Both the position numbers and the translations under genes were made by a program. A stretch of 64,000 nt of DNA from Brevibacterium renqingii (lineage in GTDB: Bacteria; Actinomycetota; Actinomycetes; Actinomycetales; Brevibacteriaceae): positions 62,001-126,000 of the forward strand of contig NZ_JADBHF010000009.1 of assembly GCF_017808105.1 (NCBI RefSeq), in the 5' to 3' direction. This document shows positions 7,874 to 16,731 of the stretch, piece by piece. Under the pieces are notes generated by a model, which saw only the letters and a list, made by a program, of their open reading frames with translations, had not been told where the DNA came from and searched no databases. Position 1 is the stretch's first letter. Every line of letters begins with the position of its first letter.

Positions 7874-9427
7874 TTACCGAGCCGGGCGTCTGGATGCGGC
7901 CAGCAGCCGATCGCGGGCGTCGGAGAACTGCTTGAGCTCTGTCCTCTCGATCTTGCGCTCCTGCTCGCCGCCGATGCCGGCGAGCACGCGCATGCGGGTG
8001 GTCGACAGCCTGCCCGAGAGGCGGATCATGGTGCGCATCTCCTCCTTGCCACCGGGGAAGGAATGGGCCCATCTGCGGCCGTTCTTCCGTCCTTTCCAAG
8101 TGCCGAGCATGTCGACCTCGGCGTGGGTGAGCCATCCGGAGTTCGCATAGTCGCCGAGCATGTTCTGCGTGTGCATCCGCTCGCTGCGGCGCAGGACGAG
8201 GCCGAGGGCCACCCAGGCGGCGGAGAAGATGAGGCTGAAGGCTATGAGGCCGATCCGATTGACGATCTCGGGGAAGGCTCCGAGCAGAGTCATCGAGCCG
8301 TTCCAGAAGCTGTGCAGACCCATGCCCACGAGGAGGCCGGGCAGCCACATGAGGATCAGCGACCACCAGGGCCATTTGCGTGCGGCGAAGCCGATGGTCA
8401 CACCGGCACAGGTCGAGAACGTCGTGTGCAGCAGCGGAGCGCAGAGGCAGCGCAGGATGAAGATCTCGATCAGCCCGTCGACCTGCTGCTCGTTCCAGGC
8501 CCCGCCGAGGTAGAGGATGTTCTCCGTGAAGGCGAACCCCGCACCGATGAGAGAACCGTAGACGAGGCCGTCGAGAGGCCCCTCGAAGAAGCGCCGAGCT
8601 GCGAGGACGATGACGACGAGGAGGACGGTCTTCGTCGACTCCTCGACGACCGGGGCCTGGAAGATCGCCCCGATGACATTGGGAACCCCGTTGATGCCGA
8701 CCATGTAGAGCGCGACGTCGCTGACGAAGGAGAAGACGAGTGTGAGGATGACGGCGGCGACGGCGCCCCAGAGGAGGCAGATGCCCAAGAGGAGCTTCGG
8801 CTGCGGCTTCCAGCGATCGAGCCACAGCACGTAGGCGATGATGCCGATGAGCGGGATCGCCGAGAGTCCGATGAGCGCGAACAGGCGCACACCGAAGGCG
8901 ATTCCTCCGATGAGGGCGAGGATGAGCAGGCCTGCGACGAGGCCGACGAGGACGACGATGGCGATGACGAGCCGGACGATGTTTCCGGTCGAATCGGGCT
9001 CGGTCTGCGGCTGGGACTGTCGCACCGCCCCCGTCCACGGGGTCTCGGTCACCACCTGCGCAGGCGCCTGCATCCCGGCTCGGATGCGCATCTCCTGGGT
9101 GACGGTCGGAGCGAATCGCGGCTGCGCGTAGACACGGGCCTGCATGGGAACCTGCCCGGGCATCACCGGCTGGCCCTGCGTCACCGGCTGGCCCTGCATC
9201 ACCGGCTGGCCCTGCATCACCGGCTGGCCCTGCATCGGCGGTGGGCCCTGGACGGGTGGCGCGCCCTGGGGCTGAGGGCGTGGCCGGAAGCGGTCATTGT
9301 TCTGCTGCTGCGGCGGCACCTGCCCCTGCGGCGGCATTCCCTGCGGATCCTGCACTCGAGGCGGCTGGGGGCGCCACGGCCCGGGCTGGTTCGGCCCCTG
9401 CGAGCCGGGACCGTTCTGTGCCGACAT
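7874..9427 (-). CDS. PrsW-family intramembrane metalloprotease
   Basis: Predicted multi-pass membrane protease of the PrsW/CAAX-protease-like group, whose Bacillus member starts anti-sigma-factor cleavage. The 517 residues start with about 150 Pro/Gln-rich cytoplasmic residues, including four tandem QGQPV repeats, then roughly eight membrane helices. Motifs: VVEESTK (EExxK), GFAFTENILY (FxxxE), LLHTTFS and GLHSFWN (His ligands). A charged cytoplasmic tail follows. ATG at 9427 has AGAAGGAC upstream. It leads a two-gene unit with marP, suggesting linked envelope proteolysis; the substrate is unknown. Confidence 0.87.
   Translation of the reverse strand: MSAQNGPGSQGPNQPGPWRPQPPRVQDPQGMPPQGQVPPQQQNNDRFRPRPQPQGAPPVQGPPPMQGQPVMQGQPVMQGQPVTQGQPVMPGQVPMQARVYAQPRFAPTVTQEMRIRAGMQAPAQVVTETPWTGAVRQSQPQTEPDSTGNIVRLVIAIVVLVGLVAGLLILALIGGIAFGVRLFALIGLSAIPLIGIIAYVLWLDRWKPQPKLLLGICLLWGAVAAVILTLVFSFVSDVALYMVGINGVPNVIGAIFQAPVVEESTKTVLLVVIVLAARRFFEGPLDGLVYGSLIGAGFAFTENILYLGGAWNEQQVDGLIEIFILRCLCAPLLHTTFSTCAGVTIGFAARKWPWWSLILMWLPGLLVGMGLHSFWNGSMTLLGAFPEIVNRIGLIAFSLIFSAAWVALGLVLRRSERMHTQNMLGDYANSGWLTHAEVDMLGTWKGRKNGRRWAHSFPGGKEEMRTMIRLSGRLSTTRMRVLAGIGGEQERKIERTELKQFSDARDRLLAASRRPAR
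9163..9234. repeat. Four tandem 18-bp repeats inside the PrsW-like gene
   Basis: Four consecutive units of TCACCGGCTGGCCCTGCA or a one-base variant (9163-9180, 9181-9198, 9199-9216, 9217-9234). On the coding strand each encodes QGQPV plus Met or Thr. Near-identity at the DNA level suggests recent slippage expansion in a disordered N-terminal tail, so copy number may vary between strains. Confidence 0.9.
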
Positions 9428-9794
9428 AGATCGTCCTTCTTCAGTTGGGGAAAGTACCGCTCCTCCAAGTTTAGGGTCGAACACCGCCGGCAGGGGCCCG
9501 TTGATGTATCCGTCCAGCAACACTTCAGCCGACTGACACCGTCTTCGGAAGCCCGCCGGGCGTCCGACTCGGGCGTATTCGGCTGTGGACGACGAAGTGA
9601 CCAGTGGCCGTCTCGAGGGGATCTCGAAGTACGCAGACTGCCGGACGCCTCCGGATCTCCCACCCACTCGCCTTCCCGGCGCCGAACTCGACCTCGCCGA
9701 CTCGCACGCGGTTTCCTGTGGACCCCCGAACCGCTTTCCACAGGCACTGCGATGCCCCTGGCCCTCGGCAATGCGCTCCGTGTCGAATCGACGC
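9428..9794. other. Intergenic region between PrsW-like and surface-protein genes
   Basis: No convincing gene in these 367 bases; open frames here have no recognisable domain or start signal. It should hold two divergent promoters. One inverted repeat stands out: CCTGTGGA (9715-9722) and TCCACAGG (9737-9744), separated by 14 bases, about 50 bases before the surface-protein start. It could be an operator or a leader hairpin. Confidence 0.5.
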
Positions 9795-11738
9795 ATGACT
9801 GCTTTCAGACTCGCATCGCTGCGCACCGCACTGCTCCTCACCGTCCTCACAATCGCCTCGCTGCTCGGGCTGGGTCCGGCCCTGGCTGCGGGCCCGCCTG
9901 TCGGTCTCGGAGAGGTGCCGGTGCTCTCGGCACCGAACGCCTATGGTCCGGGCATCTGGCACCACGCGAAGGCAGGCAAGACATGGTACGGCTCCTATCG
10001 GACCTTCCCCGACACCTGGGCCTACTGCATCGATGCGGGGAAGAAGTCTCCGCTGTCGAAGCACTTCCCAGGTGCCGAGGCGGAACGGATCACCTCGCCC
10101 CGCACGGCCTGGGCGCTGCACGAATATGCGGATTCTGACTCGAAGGACGTGCAGGCGGCGCTCAGTGCCATGGCGCGTCTCGACAGAGCACTCCCCCACG
10201 ACCATCAGGTGCCGCCGCAGAAGCCGGCCGATCTGGGCGAGAAGTTCGCTGGTGCCGCGAAGCAGCACTCGACGATCCTGGCGAAGGCGAAGAAGTACGC
10301 AGGCCCGTATACGCTTGATATCAACCTCGAACCGGTCCTGCAGATGCCCGTGCTCGAACCCTACGCCGCCGCGGAGTCCGCCTCTTCTCCTGACTCCGAG
10401 AAGTCTGATACCGACAAGGGCAAGATCCTCGGCACCCCCACCGATGAGGCGACGCTGACGATCTCGCTGACCAGTGCCTCCGGAGCACAGGTTCCCGACA
10501 TCCCCATCACACTCTCCACCGATGGTGCGCAGGACTCCCCGAAGACCCTGACCACCGGAGACGAGCCCGTCACCACGACGCTGCAGGCGAGCGCTCCCGG
10601 CACACTGTCGGTCACCGCATCCGCGAAGGTCGCCCCGGAGGCCGTGCGCCTCTTCGAACCGACGAAGGGCACTCGTGTGCAGCGGGTCATCACCCCGGAC
10701 AGTCCCGCCGAGGTCACGGACGAGGCGGCTCTCGAACTGAGTTCCCAGCCGAAGGTGACCACCGAGATCTCCGACCAGACACCGGCTCCCGGCACAGCTG
10801 TGACCGACGAGTTCACCGTCTCCGGTCTCATCGGCGATCACACGGTCACCGTCGAGCACACCCTGTGGCAGACGGCCACCCAGCCGAAGCTCGGCACGCA
10901 GAACGATGATGCCCGCGCCATCGGCTCAGTGACTTCGAGGGACGTCGGCAACGGTACCCACACATCCGGGGAGATCACGGTGCCCGAGGATTTCCGCGGT
11001 TGGCTCTACTTCACCGAGACCATCGCCGGTGACAAGTCGACGAAGGAATGGAGAGGCATCCACGGCCAGCCCCGAGAGACCGGGTTCGTTCCCTGGACCC
11101 CGAAAGCCGACACCGAGGCCGTGCTCGAAGGGACATCCACCCACGACGAGGTGGCCGTGACCGGACTGCGCCCTGGTTCCGAAGCCGTGCTCACCGTGAC
11201 CGCCTACCATTCGACGACCGAACCCGAGCAGTCGTCGGAACCGCAGGGTGAGGAGCTGTCCGCACAGGACTACACCGTCGTCGCCGACGCCGACGGTCGC
11301 GCCGAGATCAGCACCGAACCGATCGACATGCCCCTCGGCTGGGTGACCTATGTGACGGCCATCGCCGGCAGCGATGTCAATGAGGCATGGACGAGCGACT
11401 GGGGAGTTCCGGCCGAGACGGTGCACCGGCCTCCAGAGGAGAAGCCGAGCACGCCTCCGGCTCCGCCGGAGAAACCGGAGGAGCCGAGCACGCCGCCGAA
11501 CCCGCCGGAACAGCCGAGCACGCCGCCCGAGGAGCCCGAAGCCCCGGAACAGCCGGAGGGCATGCAGCCCCCAGCGGCCGAACCGGTCGCCGAGACTCCC
11601 GCAGCCCCGGCTGCGCCTGCCGAGCTGCCGCGCACCGGCACCACGGGCAACGGCGTGCTCATCGGTTTGGGCATCGTCCTCGTCGGACTCGGCACGACCG
11701 TCCTCCTCATCACGGGACGACGCCGTGAGGAGCGCTGA
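9795..11738 (+). CDS. LPXTG-anchored surface protein with possible thioester domain
   Basis: Exported cell-wall protein of 647 residues. A signal peptide (LRTALLLTVLTIASLLGLG, then ALAAG) leads into a domain with TWAYCIDAG and, about 45 residues later, VQAALSAM; Cys and Gln in this setting resemble the internal thioester domains of Gram-positive adhesins. Two similar Ig-like repeats follow (about 330-460 and 460-540), both with the pattern V-GL-G-V-T and then a strand ending FTETIAG or VTAIAG. A Pro/Glu-rich stalk, LPRTG (about 611), a membrane helix and RRREER form a sortase signal. ATG at 9795 is preferred; an in-frame ATG at 9771 is possible. No sortase gene is in the window. Confidence 0.82.
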   Translation: MTAFRLASLRTALLLTVLTIASLLGLGPALAAGPPVGLGEVPVLSAPNAYGPGIWHHAKAGKTWYGSYRTFPDTWAYCIDAGKKSPLSKHFPGAEAERITSPRTAWALHEYADSDSKDVQAALSAMARLDRALPHDHQVPPQKPADLGEKFAGAAKQHSTILAKAKKYAGPYTLDINLEPVLQMPVLEPYAAAESASSPDSEKSDTDKGKILGTPTDEATLTISLTSASGAQVPDIPITLSTDGAQDSPKTLTTGDEPVTTTLQASAPGTLSVTASAKVAPEAVRLFEPTKGTRVQRVITPDSPAEVTDEAALELSSQPKVTTEISDQTPAPGTAVTDEFTVSGLIGDHTVTVEHTLWQTATQPKLGTQNDDARAIGSVTSRDVGNGTHTSGEITVPEDFRGWLYFTETIAGDKSTKEWRGIHGQPRETGFVPWTPKADTEAVLEGTSTHDEVAVTGLRPGSEAVLTVTAYHSTTEPEQSSEPQGEELSAQDYTVVADADGRAEISTEPIDMPLGWVTYVTAIAGSDVNEAWTSDWGVPAETVHRPPEEKPSTPPAPPEKPEEPSTPPNPPEQPSTPPEEPEAPEQPEGMQPPAAEPVAETPAAPAAPAELPRTGTTGNGVLIGLGIVLVGLGTTVLLITGRRREER

Positions 11739-11754
11739 ACACGAGGCCGCGGGC

Positions 11755-12543
11755 TCAGTCCTGCACCCATTCCTTCGCCCAGGCGCGGGCACCGTTCATC
11801 ATCAGGCCGACATCGGCGCCGACGAGGACGAACGACGCCCCCGCGGCAAGGTACTTCCGAGCCTGCTCCGGATCGAAGGCGTTGACGCCGACGGGCTTGC
11901 CCGCCGCTCGCACCGCCTCGAAGGTCCTGGCCACGGCGTCCGTGACGTCCGGATGCGTCTGCTGGCCGAGCAGACCCATCGACGCGGCCAGGTCCGAGGG
12001 GCCGACGAAGACCTGATCGATCCCGTCGACAGCAGCGATCTCAGCGGCATTGTCGACGGCGGTCGCCGATTCGATCTGCACTGTCAGGGACACGAACTCC
12101 TCGGCCCGGGACAGGTAGCCGTCCACGGCATTCCACCGTGATGCCCGGGCCAGGGCCGAACCGACCCCGCGCACGCCCCTGGGGGGATAACGGACGGCGG
12201 CCACGGCCGCCTCGGCGTCGGATTTCGTATCGACCATCGGCACCAGCAGATTCTGAGCACCGAGATCGAGGTGCTGCTTGATCAGCACCTGATCATTGAC
12301 CGGCACCCGCACCACCGGCGTGGCCGGATACCCGTTCATCGCCCGCAGCAGTGACGTCACCGTTTCGAGCCCGATCGGTGAATGCTCGGCGTCGATGAGC
12401 ACCCACTGCATCCCGGAGACCGCAGCGATCTCGGCGGCCACGGGCGAACCCGAGCACACCCACATCCCGGCCAGGTGCCGGCCCTCGTCGAGGGCCGCCA
12501 CCCGGTCGGCGAAGGTCTGCGGAAGTTCTAGGCGAAGCGGCAT
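11755..12543 (-). CDS. hpaI: 4-hydroxy-2-oxoheptanedioate aldolase (HpcH/HpaI family)
   Basis: Last step of the homoprotocatechuate pathway: cleaves 4-hydroxy-2-oxoheptane-1,7-dioate to pyruvate and succinate semialdehyde. The 262-residue class II aldolase has the family motifs VLIDAEHSPIG (catalytic-base region, about 45), RVPVND, LVPMVDT, VQIES (metal-binding Glu) and VFVGPSDLAASMG (metal-binding Asp). I placed the start at the ATG at 12543 ([11 protein letters not shown]); it overlaps the end of the hydratase gene by 16 bases, so translation is probably coupled. It is the last gene of the operon. Confidence 0.93.
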   Translation of the reverse strand: MPLRLELPQTFADRVAALDEGRHLAGMWVCSGSPVAAEIAAVSGMQWVLIDAEHSPIGLETVTSLLRAMNGYPATPVVRVPVNDQVLIKQHLDLGAQNLLVPMVDTKSDAEAAVAAVRYPPRGVRGVGSALARASRWNAVDGYLSRAEEFVSLTVQIESATAVDNAAEIAAVDGIDQVFVGPSDLAASMGLLGQQTHPDVTDAVARTFEAVRAAGKPVGVNAFDPEQARKYLAAGASFVLVGADVGLMMNGARAWAKEWVQD

Positions 12544-13316
12544 GAGATGACTCCCAACTCTCCGTAGTCGGCATGGACGGTGTCGCCGGGATATACCCAC
12601 ATGGGGCGGGTGAACGACCCGGCCAGCACCGTCTCCCCCGCTTTGAGCACATCGCCGTGTTCGGCGAGTTTGTTCGCCAGCCACACGATGCCCCGAGCCG
12701 GATGGTCGAGCACGGCGGCCGCGACCCCTGAGTCCTCGATCGCCTCATTGCGGTAGAGCAGCGCATTCACCCGGCGCAGGTCCACGGCATCGACTGCGAC
12801 CGGACGGCCGCCGAGGACCATCCCGCCCAGTGCCGCATTGTCCGAGATGGTGTCGACGATCGTGCGTCCTTCCATCTCGATGCGCGAGGACAGGACCTCG
12901 AGCGCGGGAACCACGTACTCGGTGGCCCGGAGGACGTCGAAGAGGCTGACATCGGGCCCGCGCAGCTCCTCGCGCAGGACGAAGGCGAGTTCGACCTCGA
13001 TGCGCACTCCCGAGAACTGGGAGTGGTCGATGACGGAGCCGGTGTCATAGACCTGATCGGCGAAGATCGCGCCGTAGTCGGGTTCGGAGATGCCCGTGGC
13101 CTGCTGCATCGGCTTCGAGGTCAGGCCGATCTTGTGCCCGTACAGTCGGCGTCCTGCCGCCTCACCGCGCCGGCGCCATTCGTTCTGCACCGCATAGGAG
13201 TCCTCGACGGTCATGTCCGGGTGCTTCGCGGTGAGCAGACCGATCTTCTCGCCGGTCCTCTCCGCCTGAGCGAGATCGTCGGCGATGGCCGCGATCGTTG
13301 CCTCATCGAGCATCAT
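12528..13316 (-). CDS. hpaH: 2-oxo-hept-4-ene-1,7-dioate hydratase
   Basis: Adds water to 2-oxohept-4-enedioate, feeding the aldolase encoded next. The 262 residues match HpcG/HpaH and the related MhpD hydratases: GHKIGLTS near residue 68, the metal-binding Glu pair in [20 protein letters not shown], and the C-terminal [20 protein letters not shown]. Two adjacent ATG codons start the gene (13316 and 13313) behind AGAGGACTG. The stop lies inside the aldolase gene and the dioxygenase stop is 30 bases upstream, so the operon is tight. Confidence 0.92.
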   Translation of the reverse strand: MMLDEATIAAIADDLAQAERTGEKIGLLTAKHPDMTVEDSYAVQNEWRRRGEAAGRRLYGHKIGLTSKPMQQATGISEPDYGAIFADQVYDTGSVIDHSQFSGVRIEVELAFVLREELRGPDVSLFDVLRATEYVVPALEVLSSRIEMEGRTIVDTISDNAALGGMVLGGRPVAVDAVDLRRVNALLYRNEAIEDSGVAAAVLDHPARGIVWLANKLAEHGDVLKAGETVLAGSFTRPMWVYPGDTVHADYGELGVISCRFA

Positions 13317-13346
13317 CAGTCCTCTCTTCGAAGTCAACGACTCGGA

Positions 13347-14459
13347 TCACAGCTGGTGACCGAGCTTGAACTCGTCCTCACCGTCATCGGCGCCCGAGTG
13401 CGCACCGAATCTCGAGTCCGCGTCCTCGCGACGGGTGTAGGAGAACCCGTCGGCGCCGATGGTGACCTCCATCTCGGAGTCATCGGTGCGTTCGACAACC
13501 GGCATCGGGACTCCGTCGAGGTCGAGGACGAGCGAGGCGTCCGTGTACCAGGAGGGCACGACCGGATTGCCCCACCAGTCACGGCGCTGATTGTCATGAA
13601 CGTCCCAGGTCACCCGCGGATTGTCCGGGTCGCCGGTGTAGTAGTCCTGGGTGTAGATCTCGATGCGGTGACCGTCCGGGTCGCGCAGGTAGAGGTAGAA
13701 GGCATTCGAGACGCCGTGGCGTCCGGGTCCGCGTTCGATCGAGTCCGACAGCCGCAGTGCACCGAGCTTGTCGCAGATGGCGAGGATGTTGTGCTTCTCG
13801 TGGGTCGCGAAGGCGACATGGTGCATGCGCGGCCCGTCGCCTCCGGTCATCGCCGTGTCGTGGACGGTCGGTTTGCGACGCATCCACGCCGCGTAGACGG
13901 TGCCCTCGGAGTCCTGGATGTCCTCGGTCACGCGGAAGCCGAGCTTCTCCATGTAGTCCACGGCCTTCGGCACATCCGGAGTGACCTGGTTGAAGTGGTC
14001 GAGGCGGACGAGCGCTCCCGGCGAGTACAGGTCGTAGCGCCAGGCCAGACGCTCGACGTGCTCGACGTCGTAGAAGAATTCGTAGGGGAAGCCCAGCGGG
14101 TCCTGCACGCGCACCGAATCGCCGATGCCGCGCACGAACCCGTCCTTGCTGCGCCGGACCTCGCAGCCGAGCTCACGGTAGTACGCCTCGGCGCGGTCGA
14201 CGTCCTCCGGGGTGCGGACCCGGTAGGAGAACGCCGCGGCCGCGGCCACCGGACCCTGCCGCAGCACGAGGTTGTGGTGGATGAACTCCTCCATCGACCG
14301 CAGATAGACGACGTTCTCGTCCTCCTCGGTCACCTGGAGGTCGAGCACGTCGACGTAGAAGTCACGCGACTTCTTCAGATCGGTGACGACGAGTTCCATA
14401 TACGCGCAGCGCAGGACATCCGGAGCGGGAACGGACGGGATTGGGATGGCAGTGGACAT
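13347..14459 (-). CDS. hpaD: Homoprotocatechuate 2,3-dioxygenase (extradiol, VOC family)
   Basis: Opens the ring of 3,4-dihydroxyphenylacetate next to the hydroxyls using Fe(II) or Mn(II) and O2. The 370 residues align from memory without gaps to Brevibacterium fuscum HPCD: metal ligands His155 (LVRLDHFNQ), His214 (RMHHVAF) and Glu267 (HRIEIYTQDYY), with second-sphere His200 (VHDTAMTG) and Tyr257 also kept. This is the type I, vicinal-oxygen-chelate extradiol enzyme and not the LigB-type HpaD of E. coli. ATG at 14459. It is the clearest marker of the pathway and of the likely genus. Confidence 0.96.
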   Translation of the reverse strand: MSTAIPIPSVPAPDVLRCAYMELVVTDLKKSRDFYVDVLDLQVTEEDENVVYLRSMEEFIHHNLVLRQGPVAAAAAFSYRVRTPEDVDRAEAYYRELGCEVRRSKDGFVRGIGDSVRVQDPLGFPYEFFYDVEHVERLAWRYDLYSPGALVRLDHFNQVTPDVPKAVDYMEKLGFRVTEDIQDSEGTVYAAWMRRKPTVHDTAMTGGDGPRMHHVAFATHEKHNILAICDKLGALRLSDSIERGPGRHGVSNAFYLYLRDPDGHRIEIYTQDYYTGDPDNPRVTWDVHDNQRRDWWGNPVVPSWYTDASLVLDLDGVPMPVVERTDDSEMEVTIGADGFSYTRREDADSRFGAHSGADDGEDEFKLGHQL

Positions 14460-14512
14460 GGGTTTTCCTTAAAGGGTCAGTGATTCGAAGGAATGTGGGG
14501 CGGCGGATGCGC

Positions 14513-16018
14513 TCACTGCTTGCCGAAGACCGGGTTGTGGACCTCGCCGAGGTTGATGTGCACGGACTGCTGTTCCGTGTAGAAGTCGATCGAGCGATAG
14601 CCGCCCTCGTGGCCGAGGCCCGAGGCCTTGACTCCGCCGAAGGGGGTGCGCAGGTCGCGGACGTTATTCGAGTTCAGCCACACCATTCCCGACTCGACTG
14701 CCTGCGAGAAGTTGTGCGCCCGCTTGAGGTCCGAGGTCCAGATGTAGGCGGCGAGGCCGTACTTCGTGTCGTTCGCCAGCTCGAGGGCCTCCTCGTCGGA
14801 GGAGAAGGGAGTGATGGCGACGACGGGACCGAAGATCTCCTCCTGGAAGATCCGGGCATCGGGCTTCACGTCGGCGAAGACGGTCGGTTCGATGAAGTTG
14901 CCGGTCTCGAAGCCCTCGGGACGTCCGCCGCCGGCGACGAGGCGGGCCTCGGTCTTGCCGATCTCGACGTAGGACATGACCTTCTCATAGTGCTCGGGAT
15001 GGACGAGCGCGGCCACCTCGGTGGACTCCTCGGAGGGCAGACCGACCTTCACACGCTTGGCCTGGGCGGCGTAGCGCTCGACGAACTCGTCGTAGATCGA
15101 CTCCTCGACGAGGATGCGCGAACCCGCGGTGCAGCGTTCCCCGTTGAGCGAGAAGACGCCGAAGATGGTGGCATTGACGGCGGCATCGAGGTCTGCATCG
15201 GCGAAGACCACGGCCGGTGACTTGCCGCCGAGCTCCATCGACAGGCCCTTGAGCCACGGTGCGGCGTTGGCGAAGATCGTCTGGCCCGTCTTCGACTCTC
15301 CGGTGAAGGAGATGAGCGGAACATCGGGGTGCTTGACCAGGGAGTCGCCGGCGAACCCCTCTTCGCCGAAGCCGTTGACCATGTTGAACACGCCCTGGGG
15401 CAGACCGGCTTCTTCGAAGATGCCGGGCCACAGGGACGCCGAGAGCGGAGTGAACTCGGCAGGCTTGAGCACGACGGTGTTGCCGGTCGCGATCGCCGGG
15501 CCCAGCTTCCACGACTCGAGCATGAACGGGGTGTTCCAGGGGGTGATGAGCCCGGCCACGCCGATCGGCTTGCGGTTGACGTAGTTCGCCTGTCGGCCGG
15601 GCACCTTGAAGGCGTCGTCGACCTGGGCGACGATGAGGTCGGCGAAGAAGCGGAAGTTCTCCGCAGCACGGGCCGCCTGGCCCTTGGCCTGGGTGATCGG
15701 CAGACCGGAGTCGAAGGACTCCATCGCGGCGAGCTCGTCCTTGCGGGACTCGACGATGTCGGCGATCCGGTTCAGGATGCGGGCACGCTCACGCGGCAGC
15801 ATCGTCGGCCAGGGGCCTTCGTCGAAGGCCGCCTTCGCCGAGGCGACTGCCGCCTCGATATCGGCCTTCCTGCCCGAGGCCGCCTTGATGTAGGGCTCGT
15901 TCGTCACCGGGTTGAGGACGTCGAATTCCTCGCCGTCGATCGAATCGACGAATTCGCCGTTGATGTAGTGGCGGATCTTCTCCGGCACGCTGGCCGGCGG
16001 GGTGGTGGACGATGTCAT
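14513..16018 (-). CDS. hpaE: 5-carboxymethyl-2-hydroxymuconate semialdehyde dehydrogenase
   Basis: NAD-dependent oxidation of the aldehyde produced by the ring-opening dioxygenase. A 501-residue aldehyde dehydrogenase with PWNTPFML (about 161), catalytic Glu in LSMELGGKSP (about 260), catalytic Cys in NGERCTAG (about 295) and EIFGPVVAI (about 395). HpaE identity comes from position between the regulator and hpaD plus the family N-terminus (RHYINGEFVDS). The ATG at 16018 overlaps the stop of the GntR gene as ATGA, a sign of coupled translation. Confidence 0.92.
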   Translation of the reverse strand: MTSSTTPPASVPEKIRHYINGEFVDSIDGEEFDVLNPVTNEPYIKAASGRKADIEAAVASAKAAFDEGPWPTMLPRERARILNRIADIVESRKDELAAMESFDSGLPITQAKGQAARAAENFRFFADLIVAQVDDAFKVPGRQANYVNRKPIGVAGLITPWNTPFMLESWKLGPAIATGNTVVLKPAEFTPLSASLWPGIFEEAGLPQGVFNMVNGFGEEGFAGDSLVKHPDVPLISFTGESKTGQTIFANAAPWLKGLSMELGGKSPAVVFADADLDAAVNATIFGVFSLNGERCTAGSRILVEESIYDEFVERYAAQAKRVKVGLPSEESTEVAALVHPEHYEKVMSYVEIGKTEARLVAGGGRPEGFETGNFIEPTVFADVKPDARIFQEEIFGPVVAITPFSSDEEALELANDTKYGLAAYIWTSDLKRAHNFSQAVESGMVWLNSNNVRDLRTPFGGVKASGLGHEGGYRSIDFYTEQQSVHINLGEVHNPVFGKQ

Positions 16019-16731
16019 GACCTGTCCTTTCCTGAAACTGTGGTCGATTGGGCGTTCTGGTAGCTGTGCAGTGTGGCCGAGCGGTGTTCGCGCACGGCGC
16101 TCTCGATCTCCTGCGCCGAGGCACGGGCCCGGATGAGCGCGACGATGCGGGAGTGTTCGTCGACCGATTCCAGAGCTCGTTCGGGCACGAAGGAGAACGT
16201 CGAGTCCCGCAGGTGGGAGAGCCGGTCCCATTCGAGCCCGACGAGAGTGCGCAGCCGCTCGTTCGGGCATCTGCGGAACAGCGTCTCGTGGAACTCGTGG
16301 TTGAGTCGGGTGAACGCAGCGGCGTCGAAGTCGCTCAGCAGTTCCCGCATCCGATCGTTGATCGCCTCCGCCTCCTCGAGGTCGGCCGCGCCGAGGTGGT
16401 CGCGGGCCTGCGCCATGGCAGCCCCTTCGAGGATCGCAACGGTCTCCATCGACTGGGCGTAGGAGCCCTGGTCGACCATGGCCACCCGCGCCCCGACATT
16501 GCGTTCGAAGGTCACGAGCCCGTCGGCCTCGAGCCGGCGGATGGCCTCGCGCACCGGCACCACCGAGGTGTCGAGTTCGAGCGCGATCTGGGCGAGGACG
16601 AGCTTGTGCCCGGGCTCGTAGGTCTGGTCGGCGACGCGTTCGCGGATCCACCGGTAGGCGGTTTCGGCCTTGCTCAGTGAGGCCGCCGGCGTCGCACTGT
16701 CGGCGACGGGTGCGGAGGTCTCGGTGCTCAC
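16015..16731 (-). CDS. GntR-family regulator (FCD type) of the homoprotocatechuate operon
   Basis: 238-residue repressor or activator. A GntR winged helix spans about residues 20-85 (ALELDTSVVPVREAIRRLEADGLV), followed by an all-helical FCD effector domain with the metal-binding His/Asp pattern (LNHEFHETLF, then VDEHSRIVALI). The GTG at 16731 overlaps the stop of the upstream fusion gene as GTGA, and its own stop overlaps the hpaE start as ATGA, so it is embedded in the operon it probably controls. A near-palindrome before the divergent pair at 18255 is a likely target. Confidence 0.9.
   Translation of the reverse strand: MSTETSAPVADSATPAASLSKAETAYRWIRERVADQTYEPGHKLVLAQIALELDTSVVPVREAIRRLEADGLVTFERNVGARVAMVDQGSYAQSMETVAILEGAAMAQARDHLGAADLEEAEAINDRMRELLSDFDAAAFTRLNHEFHETLFRRCPNERLRTLVGLEWDRLSHLRDSTFSFVPERALESVDEHSRIVALIRARASAQEIESAVREHRSATLHSYQNAQSTTVSGKDRS

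Noticed and set aside
9163..9234. Regular 18-bp repeats as a possible CRISPR-like array
   Set aside because: Units are directly adjacent with no spacers and encode an in-frame QGQPV repeat within a gene.
8063..10138. Long open frames antisense to real genes, here and at 988-2286, 19466-21757, 27963-30848, 46201-48261, 56119-57888 and 61464-63119
   Set aside because: They mirror well-supported genes, are typical of high-GC codon bias, show Arg/Glu/Asp-rich low-complexity translation and have no recognisable domain.
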